A DNA stretch of 64,000 bases from positions 31,782,707 through 31,846,706 of the forward strand of contig JAWZYU010000025.1 of the NCBI GenBank assembly GCA_038380435.1, given 5' to 3'. Positions 10,248-21,795 of this stretch are shown here, one piece after another (position 1 is the stretch's first letter; each line of letters begins with the position of its first letter). Source of the stretch: Ryuthela nishihirai (taxonomy: Eukaryota > Arthropoda > Arachnida > Araneae > Heptathelidae). The notes beneath the pieces were generated by a model. The model was given only the letters and a program-made list of their open reading frames with translations. It did not search any database and was not told the origin of the DNA. The translations under genes and the position numbers were made by a program.

Positions 10248-10640
10248 TTGTTTTACTTCTGAGCGGCACTTTTTTTGCACATATGGGCTAAATGGCCAGA
10301 TCACAAGGACCCCGAAGGCTCAGAGAAAGTTGGATTTGATTGATTGATATGAATTTGAAGATTGATATTTTTTGCCATATGTGCACTTTTTTTGCACATA
10401 TGGGCTAAATGGACAGGTCACAAGGACCCCGAAGGCTCAGAGAAAGTTGGGGGTCTGTCTCAACAACAGCTGTTCCAGTGGAACAGCTGTTGTTGAGACA
10501 AATGCAGCCTACTGACCGTAGGCAGGGAAGGGAATTTTGCGGAGATAAGTCTCAACGCTGACCCAGCTGGGACTCAAACCTTGGAACTGCATATTACGAG
10601 CCTGGCGCGCTACCGACTGAGCCATCCCCACCCCATTACG
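10248..10640 (-). mobile_element. Rearranged SINE1 copy
   Basis: The 3' segment is present twice (10248-10330 and 10386-10450), separated by foreign AT-rich DNA. At 10457-10501 there is a perfect palindrome centred on CCAGTGG. The tRNA-like head is intact at the right end. Confidence 0.82.
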
Positions 10641-11655
10641 TAGCCCTGATTCGCAAAGTAAAGGCTGGAATTTTAAACCCTCATATCTAAAAGACGATAC
10701 ACACACAAACACTTACATACACATAAGGGGACCCCGTTGTACACTTTGTCCCGGGGCCCGTTTTAGCTTTTGAACTCCTGGATGCACATAGTGTGAAATG
10801 ATACGAAGAAAACAGAATACAGCCAGAGGAGGAAACAAAAACTAAAATATTTCGTCATTTTCTATAATTGCCAACAACGGTGTATTTGACATTCAATTTT
10901 TTGTATTAAGAGCATTACACCTAAGCGATAATATTTGACGTATTGCAAGAAAGACTCCCCATGAGCATCCGAAGTCGGGAATCTCCCCCCTCCCCCCATT
11001 GGGTCGCAAGTGCTCGATCATTTCCCCTTCACCGGGCGAGTGGCAGGTTGAGGCGTGTTGAATATGTTTACCATGAACTGTGAACCGCATTCATCTGTTC
11101 ATGTGATACTAAGCATGAATGACATTTCCCGGAGATCCCCAATCCCAGTTCAACACCATCTCCTGTCCCATCCCCTCTCCTTCCTTCCTTCCCTCTCTCC
11201 ACCCCCCCCACCCCCCTCACCCCAACTCTACTACCTCCCCGGTGAGTCAAGTGAGATGCCCAGCAGAGCCTTATATGAAAACCACTCTTCGCTGCAGCTG
11301 CCGTAAGGCTAACTCTATTATCGACTGTGGGGGATTTTGGAGACAAGCGTCGTGTCTTCCCTCCCTGCTGTCGTGTTGGAACTCTCTCTTTCTTTAGTAA
11401 GTGATAGGCTTGCGTGATTGGATAGATGGAGAACACGTGTCAAAAGCGTTATCAATATGGGTATATGCGAGAGCTTATAAAGCATCTACTCTTACAACTA
11501 TTGTATTAGGCTTAAATGTTCCAGCAAAAATAAATCATAGCTAAAAAAACTTCAATATTTCTTTCCTCTTAGTTTTTGGCCAAGTGTTGAAGTTTTACCA
11601 CTGAAGTCTCATGTACGGTTTAAGCAGTATATCAATTTATTTTCTATATACAATA
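10641..11655. other. No gene; pyrimidine tract
   Basis: It contains a CCTTCC/CCCTCT-rich pyrimidine run at about 11160-11220 and a GC-balanced block at 11230-11400. Short overlapping ORFs on both strands across the low-complexity tract have no recognisable domain. Confidence 0.4.
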
Positions 11656-11871
11656 TAAATAAAATAAATAAATAAATACCCCCTCAAGCAGCTACTTGCC
11701 ACAGAGGTCTGACAGGAGCCTGTCAGTTTATATGCCACAGTAGAAGGTCTGTGAGGATGGCAGGACCTCAGCAGAAAAACGACACAAACAGCCATGCCAT
11801 ACCCGGGGCTTGAACCCAGGTCCCGTAGATCAGTAGCCAAGCGCGCTAACCACTCGGCCACGGGACGGCTA
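11656..11871 (-). mobile_element. SINE2 copy with 10-bp TSD
   Basis: Full-length reverse copy flanked by ATATACAATA at 11646-11655 and 11872-11881. Confidence 0.9.
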
Positions 11872-12057
11872 ATATACAATAAACCCTCGTTAATCCGGAT
11901 TAATGGGGGAAGAGTGAGTAAGTATTAATGAAGCAAAAAATGGCTTTAAAAGACGAAATGCTTTGAATACAAAGGAAAATTTACAGCATTGATCTTATAA
12001 ATATGTATTAAATATGCATATAAATGTAGAGCCACTTTCTCTATTTACAATGTTGAG

Positions 12058-12392
12058 TTTGGACTGGATTATTTTACCTCTGAACGGCATATTTTTTGCA
12101 CACGATGGGCTAAATGGCCAGGTCATAAGCACCCCAAGAGTTCAAAGATGGAGTGGACAGCCGTTCTCGTCCATTCTTTAACGTGAACAGGGTACACCTT
12201 TCCCGCACACGGTGCCAGAGCTTAATGCCATATCCGACGGACAGTGGTCTTACAAAGCCTATCAATGTTCTCTATTAACCGAAGGTAGGGCAGTGAATTT
12301 AACGGAGATAAATCTCAACAAGGCGGGTCTCGAACCTGGGAACTGAAAATTACGAGCCTGGCGCGCTACCGATTGGGCCATCCATCCCTTCC
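12058..12392 (-). mobile_element. Diverged SINE1 copy
   Basis: Reverse copy with internal losses, from TGGATTATTTTACCTCTGAA to the head region (GAGCCTGGCGCGCTACCGAT). Several diagnostic blocks are mutated, so it is old. Confidence 0.8.
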
Positions 12393-12604
12393 CCCATAAT
12401 GTTGAGTTTTCGTCTCAAACAAACATTAAAATTTGAGTCTAAAAAAATTAAAAAATAAATCAGACATTGTATTTTTGAGTTTTTTAAAAATAAAGTAGAG
12501 CACATTTATTCACCAACAGACGGTTCAGAAATATTCAAAGGCTGTTCAGGATATTAATGGCAAAGTAACATGATTCCTATATCAAAAGGCAAATCAAATA
12601 TTTT

Positions 12605-12990
12605 GTACAATCGCTCCAAAAAGTATCCGAACACTATGGTTGATTACCGAATTCAGAAAAAATATATGGCAACGATTTGTTTTTTAGAAATTAGTGATCT
12701 GGCAACCTTCGTGTCACGTGACACGAAGGTTGTCAGATCACTAATTTCTAAAAAAAATCGTTGCCAGATATTTTTTCTGAATTCGGTAATCAACCATAGT
12801 GTTCGGATACTTTTTGGAGCGACTGTAGGTGGTCATATTATTTTGATACTAGATCGTGTGGGCTCACTCACGGAAATATTGAGCGTGTGCAGTTACCGTT
12901 CACAGCTAACTGGAGCGTGTGCAGTAACTGCACACGCTCCAGTTTGCTGTGAACGGTAACTGGAGCGTGTACAGTTGCTGTAATTTTATT
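12605..12990. mobile_element. Palindromic Tc1-like foldback element
   Basis: The left end AATCGCTCCAAAAAGTATCC leads into a long palindrome centred near 12720 on TCACGTGA, whose right arm ends CTTTTTGGAGCGACTGTA at 12827. A second palindromic module follows (GTGTGCAGTAACTGCACACG, 12916-12935). The ends match the family TIR CAGTCGCTCAAAAAAGTATC. No transposase is inside. Confidence 0.85.
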
Positions 12991-12999
12991 TAATTACAT

Positions 13000-13512
13000 T
13001 AATTACAATTTTCTTGGGTTTTTTTTTCACAAGAAGATTATAGAATATAGTATTGCATCAATATAAAAACATATACATAATGTACATAAATTTACAATAT
13101 AAATTGGTCGAGGGTGTAAGGTTACATATCTCAATCACTTTTACGATTATACTTTGTGGAATTTTTTACTTGATTCCGGGGGGGGGCAAGTGCCCCGTTT
13201 TGCCCCCCTCTGCGGACGCTCATGCCAGACTGGTTAATTTTACCTTGGATATAGAGGCAATGAGAGTTTATACTATTGACCATTATTGAAACTATTACTT
13301 CCTGTAGTGTATTATAAAACGTGTTCATTTCTAAGCCTTTTTCAAGAAAATATTTAAGACTTCGAAAATGGACGGGAAAAGTTATACTGCCTGGGAATCT
13401 AGTCTCTTGGCCTCTTTCACTTTTTCCGGCGCGACTGCGATACTTCCCCCCCCCCCACTTCCCCAATGTTTTCGTATATCCGGGCTTGTGCACAGATATG
13501 CTTCTACAGGAC
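13000..13512. other. No gene; possible DNA-element end
   Basis: AT-rich, with a G-run followed by CAAGTGCCCCGTTTTGCCCC and TGCGGACGCTCATG near 13180-13225, which looks like the terminus of an unnamed short DNA element. A C-run lies at 13447. No supported coding. Confidence 0.35.
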
Positions 13513-13721
13513 AATAGGCCCCGTGTGCGGGAGAGCCATACCCTGCGCACGTTAAAGAACACGCTGGATGGCTTTGACGGGAGGCTACCACCTGTCTTCC
13601 AACAGCTGTTCCAGTGGGTCCCCTCCCCCAACCTTCTCTGAGCCTTCGGGGTAGTTGTGACCTGGCCATTTAGCCTATGGTATGCAAAAAAGTGCGGCTC
13701 AGAGGTAAAACAATCCAACTC
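13513..13721 (+). mobile_element. 5'-truncated SINE1 copy
   Basis: It begins inside the body (GGCCCCGTGTGCGGGAGAGC) and keeps the whole 3' half to AAAACAATCCAACT. 5' truncation is the usual outcome of target-primed reverse transcription. Confidence 0.85.
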
Positions 13722-13944
13722 TTCAGAGAATTTTTTTTCCCAAATCGGGCTCAATTACTTCTACCTCTAGAGGACGAGGTGTGGAAAGAAATCGAGCCAT
13801 AACTCATCTCCAATTTCCACTATTGAAAACTTTAGAAAGGATCAGATTATTGCATACTCTAACTTCATTTTTTACTTAATCTACACATTGTAAAATCATG
13901 AGATAAGGCACTTCCTTCCCCCTCATTTTTGTATATTATATATA

Positions 13945-14332
13945 TGGGTTGGGTTGTTTTACCTCTGAGCAGCACTTTTTTGCACACCATGGGCTAAATG
14001 GCCAGGTCACACGGACCCCGAAGGCTCAGAGAAGGTTGGGGGAGGGGACCCACTGGAACAGCTGTTGGGAGACAGATGGTAGCCTCCCGTCAAGGCCATC
14101 CAGCGTGTTCTTTAACGTGCACAGGGTATGGCTCTCCCGCACACGGAGCCACGGCTTAACGTCCCATCCGACGGACGGCGGCCTTTCCAAGCCCATCGGT
14201 GTCCCCTACTGACCTTGGGCAGGGCGGGGAATTTTGCGGAGATAAATCTCAACGCTGACCCAGCTGGGACTCGAACCTGGGAACTACAGATTACGAGCCT
14301 GGCGCGCTACCAACTGAGCCACCCCCGCCCCT
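13945..14332 (-). mobile_element. Full-length SINE1 copy
   Basis: Close to consensus throughout, with tail repeats (GGGTTGGGTTG) at the left and tRNA-like head at the right. Flanks share only a short TATATT, so the TSD is uncertain. Confidence 0.9.
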
Positions 14333-14757
14333 ATATTGCATACATGTATTTAAATTTTGTGAGGAAAGCCATTATTACTCCCAATGTCTGCTCCGGACAA
14401 TTTATCACCAGATGTCCGAATCGACGTGGGATCAGTATAATGGGCATCCTCCTCCTTGCTGGACGCATTAACGCAGCTAATGGTCTAGGTGGGGGTTGCT
14501 TAATCAGCCTTAACTGTCTGCGGCAATCAGGGAAGATTAAACATATCGAGAAGAAGTCGTTAGGTTAATGTATTCAAGCCCAGGGGGTTAAGGGCGAGCG
14601 CTGAAGAGAGAGGAAGAGAGGAGTCATGGGAGAAGTGAGGCCGGAGTGCAAGAGAAGGGTCGACCGTTGTAGAGTGTTACGACTAGAGTTCTGAGCTAGT
14701 GAGTTGGAGGAGCTTCTGAGAGGAGTGTGGATATTTTCGCCTGGAAAACGGAAGATA
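14333..14757. repeat. Dispersed repeat related to 35500-35760
   Basis: Shares TTCAAGCCCAGGGGGTTAAG (near 14573), a preceding GAAGATTAAAC block and a following purine-rich segment with 35490-35760. It could be a solo LTR or part of an unknown element; the ends cannot be defined. Confidence 0.4.
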
Positions 14758-15523
14758 TATACAGGGTGATCCAAAAAGTCTTAGACAGACTGCAAAGTTA
14801 GGTCAGGGATACAACAACAACCATTTTTACATAGGAACATATAGCCGCAAACGCCACCCGAGTGTGCTAGTGGTACAGGAAGAATCAAAAATAAAGGAAT
14901 ACAAGTAAGGTATAACAACATGTTTATAATTTCAGAAGAAGTGCTCAAAGTTCTTTCCATCCGCAGCAATACATGCCTTGCAACTTCGACACATGGATCA
15001 GCGAACGTGTTCAAAAATGCTAGGCCTCTCACTGACACGTGCTGCTGCCTCAACGACAATTGCGAAGAGGTCAGCATCAGAGGCTGCGGTGGTTTCGCAC
15101 ACAAGGCCTTTGAGAGTAACCCAAGAGGAAGAAATCGATGGGGGACAAGTCGGGTGATCTTGGTGGCCAAGCGACAGGTCTGTCCCGGCCAATCCATTGT
15201 GCAGGAAAGGTGCTGTTGAGATACTCGTGCACAACCAAGGTGAAATGTGCGGGCGATCTGTCGTGCTGAAATCACATGCGTTGGCGCACAGATACAGGAA
15301 CCATGCAGTAGTTACGGCAAGACCTCCTCCAGGAATATCCGATAACTACGTCCTTCTAGTCATAATGGAGGAAGGTATGGCCCATGCAAACAGTCTCCAA
15401 CAATACCCGCCCAAACATTTATGGTGAGTATTGCGCAGCACGGAGGCGTGTAGTTCGTAGGTTGTCATGTGCCCACCACACATGCAAATTATGAACATTA
15501 GCAACACCCTCACGTGAGAAGGT
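14758..15523 (-). pseudogene. Mariner-family transposase remnant
   Basis: A terminus-like ACAGGGTGATCCAAAAAGTC lies at 14762. On the minus strand, fragments in several frames follow the order expected for a mariner/IS630-type DDE transposase: HNLHVWWAHDN, VWAGIVGDCL.GP, an HDG-like region, DWPGQ...RLVPHRFLPLG near 15200, and the C-terminal region ISRSST-like to about 14900. The family uses a DDE/D core to cut and paste at TA. Stops and frameshifts are frequent and the right end is lost where a palindromic element begins at 15524. Non-functional. Confidence 0.72.
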
Positions 15524-15669
15524 ACAGTCGCTCAAAAAAGTATCCGAACACTACGGTTGATTACAGAATTCAGAAAAAATATCTGGCAACGATTATTTTT
15601 AGAAATTAGTGATCTGGCAACGATTATTTTTAGAAATTAGTGATCTGGCAACTTTCGTGTCACGTGACA
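15524..15669. mobile_element. Half of a palindromic foldback element
   Basis: Left arm only: TACAGTCGCTCAAAAAAGTA through CTTTCGTGTCACGTGACAC, ending exactly at the palindrome centre. It contains a 41-bp tandem duplication (GATCTGGCAACGATTATTTT block twice). It is fused directly to a SINE1. Confidence 0.85.
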
Positions 15670-16013
15670 CTCAGTCGGTAGCGCACCAGGCTCGTAATCT
15701 GTAGTTCCCAGGTTCGAGTCCCAGCTGGGTCAGCGTTGAGATATATCTCCGCAAAAATTCCCCGCCCTGCCACGGTCAGTAGGGGACACCGATGGGCTTG
15801 GACCGTGGCCCCGTGTGCGGGAGAGCCATACCCTGTGCACGTTAAAGAACACGCTGGATGGCCTTGACGGGAGGCTACCATCTGTCTCCCAACAGCTGTT
15901 CCAGTGGGTCCCCTCCCCCAACCTTCTCTGAGCCTTCGGGGTCCATGTGACCTGGCCATTTAGCCCATGGTGTTCAAAAAAGTGCCGCTCAGAGGTAAAA
16001 CAACCCAACCAAC
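15669..16013 (+). mobile_element. SINE1 copy fused to a foldback half
   Basis: It starts within the tRNA-like A box (TCAGTCGGTAGCGCACCAGG), has a short internal deletion near 15800, and ends in AACAACCCAACC. Confidence 0.87.
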
Positions 16014-16824
16014 TCATATTCTAGCGGTGGGTAAAAAAAATAAAATTTAAAATAAAATAGTATTATCAACTTTAAGTGAAACCTAAAATTTTTTTAAGTA
16101 AAAAAAAACAAGTTTTAGTAGCAGCGTTTTGGATATCTAGCTGCAAAAAAAAATAAACCAGTGCGATTAAATTACTTTGTAATATTGATCAGTATTTAAT
16201 ATAACATTGATTCTATGGCAGATATTGCACTGATTAATCAAAATTCAGGTTCTTGTGCGGTTCTCTTTGCATAGGGGTTCTTGTGACCTACTAGGGCGGT
16301 TAATTCTTTGCAATTTACAAAAGTTGAAATAACTTTTGGTCTAATTATGCTACAGAGCTCATTCTGGTATTGACCAATAGTACTAATCAGACACTATTTT
16401 CTGAACTGATTAGAATCGGGATCGAACTCCTTACCTAGCCGAGAAAGTGGATCGAACCTTCTTAATTTTGCATCCTAGTAACTCTGCTTCTAATTGAGCC
16501 AGAGATCTCAAAGTAATGTCTTTAGATTATATTCGATAAGCACTATACGTTAAATGTATTGGAAGCGGTCCCGGCCCGTTAGTTTTTGTTTTCTCGATTC
16601 GACACTTTAAGATTTTGCTGAATTATAGCGTCCATTTTAATTGTGCCAGGATCTTGATTTTAATATTAATAGTTGGGGTTTAACAAGTTCTATAATCTGA
16701 CGAAAGAATAATCAGTTGGAAACCGTTTTCTAGCCGACAAAGTCAGTCGAATCCCTCTTAACTTTGTGGCTTCTAATAGAGCTACAGGACTTAAACTAAT
16801 ATTATTGTGTTCCATTCGGCAAAT
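16014..16824. repeat. Two decayed tRNA-like units (possible third SINE)
   Basis: On the minus strand near 16505-16430 the sequence reads TGGCTCAATTAGAAGCAGAG ... AGGTTCGATCC, an A-box/B-box pair at tRNA-like spacing. A related, more decayed unit lies near 16790-16720, and a third at 17735-17640. No ORF. Confidence 0.5.
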
Positions 16825-17020
16825 AAATAAAAATAAATACCCCCTCAAGCAGCTGCTTGCCACAGAAGTCTGACAGGAGAGCCTGTCAGTTTATATGCTA
16901 TAGTGGAAGGTCTGTGAGGATGGCAGGACCTCAGCAGAAAAACAACACAAACGTCCATGCTCGAACCCAGGTCCCTTAGATCAGTAGCCAAGCATGCTAA
17001 CCACTCGGCCAGGAGACTGA
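16825..17020 (-). mobile_element. SINE2 copy with B-box deletion
   Basis: Reverse copy from AAATACCCCCTCAAGCAGCT to CCACTCGGCCAGGAGAC. It lacks the ACCCGGGGC block next to the B box. Confidence 0.87.
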
Positions 17021-17117
17021 GATTATAGTTTACTTTGACTTTAGCTAGATAAAATCTGGCTAAATATGGATATTTAATCCATATTGCTGCTGGGATATTT
17101 AATCCTTTGTCGCTTGT

Positions 17118-17608
17118 ACAGTCGCTCAAAAAAGTATCCGATCACTATGGTTGATTACAGAATTCAGAAAAAATATCTGGCAACGATTTTTTTAGGAATT
17201 AGTGATCTGGCAACCTTCGTGTCACGTGATTACAGAATTCGGGAAAAATATCTGGAGCTTGTACAGCAACTGTACACGCTCCAGTTACCGTTCACAGCAA
17301 ACTGGAGCGTGTGCAGTTACTGCACACGCTCCAGTTTGCTGTGAACGGTAACTGCACACGCTCAATATTTCCTGAGTGAGCCCACACGATCTAGTATCAA
17401 AATAATATGACCACCTACAGTCGCTCAAAAAAGTATCCGAACACTGGTTGATTAGAGAATTCAGGAAAAATATATGGCAACGATTTTTTTAGAAATTAGT
17501 GATCTGGCAACCTTCGTGTCACGTGACACGAAGGTTGCCAGATCACTAATATATTTTTCCTGAATTCTCTAATCAGCCAGTGTTCCGATACTTTTTTGAG
17601 CGACTGTA
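17118..17608. mobile_element. Two adjacent palindromic foldback modules
   Basis: The first module (17118-17417) has one family TIR and an internal double palindrome (CAGCAACTGTACACGCTCCA, CAGTTACTGCACACGC). The second (17418-17608) is a full-length palindrome from CAGTCGCTCAAAAAAGTATC to GAGCGACTGTA, centred on TCACGTGA. Both carry TA at the outer ends, consistent with Tc1/mariner-type insertion. Confidence 0.87.
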
Positions 17609-17866
17609 CAAAGTTGTTCTAAACAGTTCATTACTCTTAATTTTATTAGAAAGGTTTTCAGACCATAGGATTTCCCAGAAATTGAATCGAGACTACTTAA
17701 ATTTGAATCTCTGTGGCTCCTCTTCTAATTGAGAGAGATATTAGATATAAACATTGATTATTAGCATTTCTAAAGATTTAGAAACTGGTACAGTTTTCAA
17801 AATGTTTTACTAATACTTAATTTCTTTTACATTTGTTTTCAGTTCATTCTTTGGAAATGGTATTGC
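17609..17866. other. Flank of the Polinton-like element
   Basis: Holds the third decayed tRNA-like unit (17640-17735) and AT-rich sequence. I see no Polinton terminal inverted repeat here. Confidence 0.4.
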
Positions 17867-20800
17867 CTACTTTACCATACATACCTGAGATTCGATAATT
17901 TCCAAAAGCATAAGTCTGAATTCTATTGATATGTCGTTTTGTGTATTCTTGAGATAAAGCAATTTTTTTATTGGGTATACGTGTATATCACGTTGTTCCG
18001 ATCGAAATTCTATTTGTTGTACATATAGGATTTTTTCACCAAATAGACATTGCCGATAATCTTCATGACTAAATTCATTTTTTATTCCATTAGCTGCTTT
18101 TTTGGGAATTGGAAAATTTTGGATGTAAAGCAACAACCTCTTTAATTGGAAGACCTTTTAATTCGTCTTTAAATTTTCCTGGAACCATTTTATTTGATTC
18201 GCTGTATAATGCATGGTTTGTGGGGTAATTTGAGAAATCAAAGTGATCTGAATTAAATTTCTGATATATGTCATCTGTCTGGATGTCGACGCAGAAGGAA
18301 TCGGTATCAGTAAACAACAATTCTGCATTGAATTTTTGTTTCAGAAAATTGTAGAAGTAATTATACATGTGTAATTTACTCAACTCCAAAATCATTACAC
18401 CATTGTAATATGGTTATCTAATACAATATTTTTCGTTTTCATATGGAGAATTACGAAATTTTCTGCGAGTACACAAGAAATGTACCTAGGATTTGCAATT
18501 AATTTTTTAAGCTTTTCTTCGGTGTTTACAATGTGACACTTTATTCTATTTCTCTTATTTTCTTAACATTTACCATATATAGCATTGTTCATCAGTTTCA
18601 AAAAATCACTTTCAAGATTATTTATGGCATTAATTCGTTTAGTTGTATTAAAATTTATGTAAGGATTCAGCCATGGTTTTTGATGAAATTCCAAGATTAT
18701 ATGCTCATGTTTCACTCTCATTTGCAGTTCCACATGGAGTTTAAGTAACCTATAGTGAACGACATAATTTGCTTGTCGAACAGATTTGGAATTAAGAATG
18801 ACACATTACTATCAGAGAGTTTCAATTTTTCAGGAGCCAAGGGGAAATATTTGTGTAAATCGTATATATTCTAGATTAACCGGATATTCTAGATCAACTT
18901 CGAAGAAATAAACCTTTTTGCTGTCGTCTGGAATATTAAAGAAGTCAATATCATTTACCCATTTGAAATTACCAGTTGGAAGAGGTTGAGATATTGCCCA
19001 TCCATATAAATTGTTTGCATCAAAGTACATGATATACTTTTGTTGTTCACTTCTCTCATATGGATCTACTAAAGGATTGTTGGCCTGTGCAAATCTCTTA
19101 GACACTAAAGATATTCCTCCTCGCAGAGCTCTTTCTATGAAAAAATACATATCACCTTTTATAAGTTCCAGCTCAATTTCTGTCATTTTTAAACAGGCAG
19201 CACAGGATAAGCCAGGAGAGCTAAAATAATAACAAGGATCGAGTTGGTAATTCACGAATTTCTGTAGTTTTCAAATGTATCTCTTAGCAGTGATAATGTA
19301 CAGATCGTGATATTCCTCAAAGGTAGCAATAGAAAAGGCTTTCAACAAAATTTCAGCTCTTTCGTATTGTTCTTTGCTTTGAAAATTCTCTTTGGATGGA
19401 AGTGACGTTTGCAAAAACTGAGCACTCTGTTGCAAGTATTCATATGGAAAACTTCCTTTGCTTTTCAAAAGTTCTTTCTGTGAGTCATTCAGTTTATGTT
19501 GTTTGCAGTATTGACTTAGGATGTACAAATTTTCCACATTTTTCGACAGTGAATCCAGTGAAGAACTGAGGAACATGACTGAATCAATAAATTTAATTTG
19601 ACCGAATTTAATTAATATATATTTTTTGTAGTTTGAGGAATACAAGAAATTTTCTTCTTATCTTTAAATTTCCGCAAATCTTTCACTATAAAGTGACCAT
19701 CAAATCCTTTGAGATTATGAAACAACACTGGTATTTCAAGTGAGAATTTGTATTGAAGATTATATTTGTTGTGAACAACACCTCTGTATTTTCCAGTTAA
19801 GTGATCGTGGTCCCTTACTCTATCAGTTCCTAGAATTTTCCCATAAATATTACAATATTTTGCTCCAGTAAAAATTTGCCAATCAAAATCAGCCATCTTA
19901 ATATTTCGTTTCTTTGAATCATTGATCAAATTTTTGGCTTCGGTCATTTCATTCAAAAATTGTTCTGTTACATTTTTACCTCTGTACATTCTGGTTTTTA
20001 TCAGTTTACCTTCCGGTCCAACTATAATATATGGAAATCCTGACGGTACTAAATATTTGGTTCGCACCCTACATGGATTAATCTTAATTCTTCTATATTT
20101 CGAAAAGCATTCGAAGTCTGCATAAATCACATATGGGTGGTTCAAACCGTTTTTAATTGTATGGAATTCCGTACTATTTGCTTCGGGAAACTTGATAACT
20201 TGTAAAGTGTTTGATTTGCAATTATCTACAGTTATTCTTTAATAAATCGTCGCGAGTGAAATTATGAAGACAGTATGGGCAAGGATAGGATTTACCATTA
20301 TGTCTTGAAAGGCATGCTGTAACCCTACTACAATTTTTAATCCAACAATAGTGAGAATTACTGCAGTCTTTTAAAAGTAAAAGTTGTATGGGTTCTTTAA
20401 CAGGATTCTGTGAAATATAAAACGTATGCAAACCATCTTTCTTAGAATTAAAAATATTTATAAAAAGATTATTTAAAACCTTGAACTTCGGGATTTGATC
20501 GAGGGTTACTGGATAAGTTATTGAAGATTCGTCTAAGACGTTTTCAAATATTTTATATTTTTCCACACGTTGTGGATGGTCTTTAGCAGGATATAGAGCT
20601 GATAATATTGACCACAAAAAACATTTGTTGTCGTAGTTTTGAACATTCACTATTTCTTTTGTAGATTTCAAATGTTCTGGTAAATCTACGAAAGCAGATG
20701 CTCCAACTGCATTATATTGAGACATTTGAATTTTCATAGAAAGTATTTTGTCAAACACCCATCCACTTCCCTTTTGTAAAAAAGTTTCAAAGTCGTTATC

Positions 20801-21256
20801 CATTTTCTCAAAAGCATTTTTCAGTAATTCATTGAGATAAGTAGGCAAACTGATTATTTCGTTACATGTCCAAAAATGTGCATATATTTCTTTCAGTCTT
20901 TCAGAATCCGTTTGATTTTTAAATTTTGTTTGTAATATGAACCTAACTTGTAGAGGCTGACCAAGTTTCTTGTCAAAGTCAACATGTTTCCATTTATTGT
21001 TATTTTTCTCCAGGAAACCTTTTATGTTTTCTCTGACATTTATGTTATCAATTTTATATGTGCGAAACGTTTTCCCAAAAGCACTGCTCTTCTTTATATT
21101 ATGATATTGATTCAGATGCTGATTGTAATTGTCTTTTCTGTTAAAGCTGGAATTGCAAAATTCGCATTTTTCAAATATGCGAGAAGTGCATACAGTTTTC
21201 ATATTGGACTAGCGAATAAATATCCTACAGTTGGCACATTGAATGATAACGCTCAT
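17867..21256 (-). pseudogene. Protein-primed-type DNA polymerase B, decayed
   Basis: Family B polymerase of Polintons/adintoviruses, which replicates the element from a protein primer. The probable start is the ATG at 21256, followed by an in-frame stop 15 codons later. In order: C2H2-like finger (CEFC...H...H) near 21165-21100; exonuclease motif I YADFE near 20118; an HNH-like segment VRDHDHLTGKYRG near 19800, in which expected zinc-binding cysteines are changed; exonuclease II FHNLKGFDGHF near 19720; palm motif A MYFDANNLYGWA near 19020; motif B KLMNNAIYGK at 18571-18598; motif C FTDTDSF near 18305. The 3.4-kb span matches a normal ~1,100-residue enzyme, so loss is by point mutation, stops and small indels rather than large deletion. 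Confidence 0.9.
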
Positions 21257-21363
21257 ATTTGAATTAGCATTTATACCCTATTTATTATAGTAGCTAAAAA
21301 TCATGGTCTCTTGAGGCTGCAAAATTGGAATTTTTTGCATAATCGAAAGTTGAAATAGACATG

Positions 21364-21756
21364 GTTGGGTGGTTGGATTGTTTTACCTCTGAGCGGCACT
21401 TTTTTGCACACCATGGGCTAAATGGCCAGGTCACATGGACCCCGAAGGCTCAGAGAAGGTTGGGGGAGGGGACCCACTGGAACAGCTGTTGGGAGACAGA
21501 TGGTAGTCTCCCGTCTAGGCCATCCAGCGTGGTCTTTAACGTGCACAGGGTATGGCTCTCCCGCACACGGGGCCACGGCTTAACGTCCCATCCGACGGAC
21601 GGCGGCCTTTCCAAGCCCATCGGTGTCCCCTACTGACCTTGGGCAGGGCGGGGAATTTTGCGGAGATAAATCTCAACGCTGACGAAGCTGGGACTCGAAC
21701 CTGGGAACTACAGATTGCGAGCCTGGCGCGCTACCGACTGAGCCACCCCCGCCCCA
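21364..21756 (-). mobile_element. Full-length SINE1 inside the Polinton relic
   Basis: Flanked by AAATAGACATG at 21353-21363 and 21757-21767, an exact 11-bp TSD. It separates the polymerase gene from its upstream neighbour and is younger than the Polinton insertion. Confidence 0.95.
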
Positions 21757-21795
21757 AAATAGACATGACTGTAGTGTGTGTCCAAGAGTAAATTT

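Noticed and set aside
11068..11436. 122-codon ORF
   Set aside because: Crosses a polypyrimidine low-complexity tract with ORFs on the other strand as well; no domain.
13131..13754. 207-codon minus-strand ORF
   Set aside because: Much of it reads through a SINE1 fragment in the frame that many unrelated SINE1 copies leave open; the rest has no domain.
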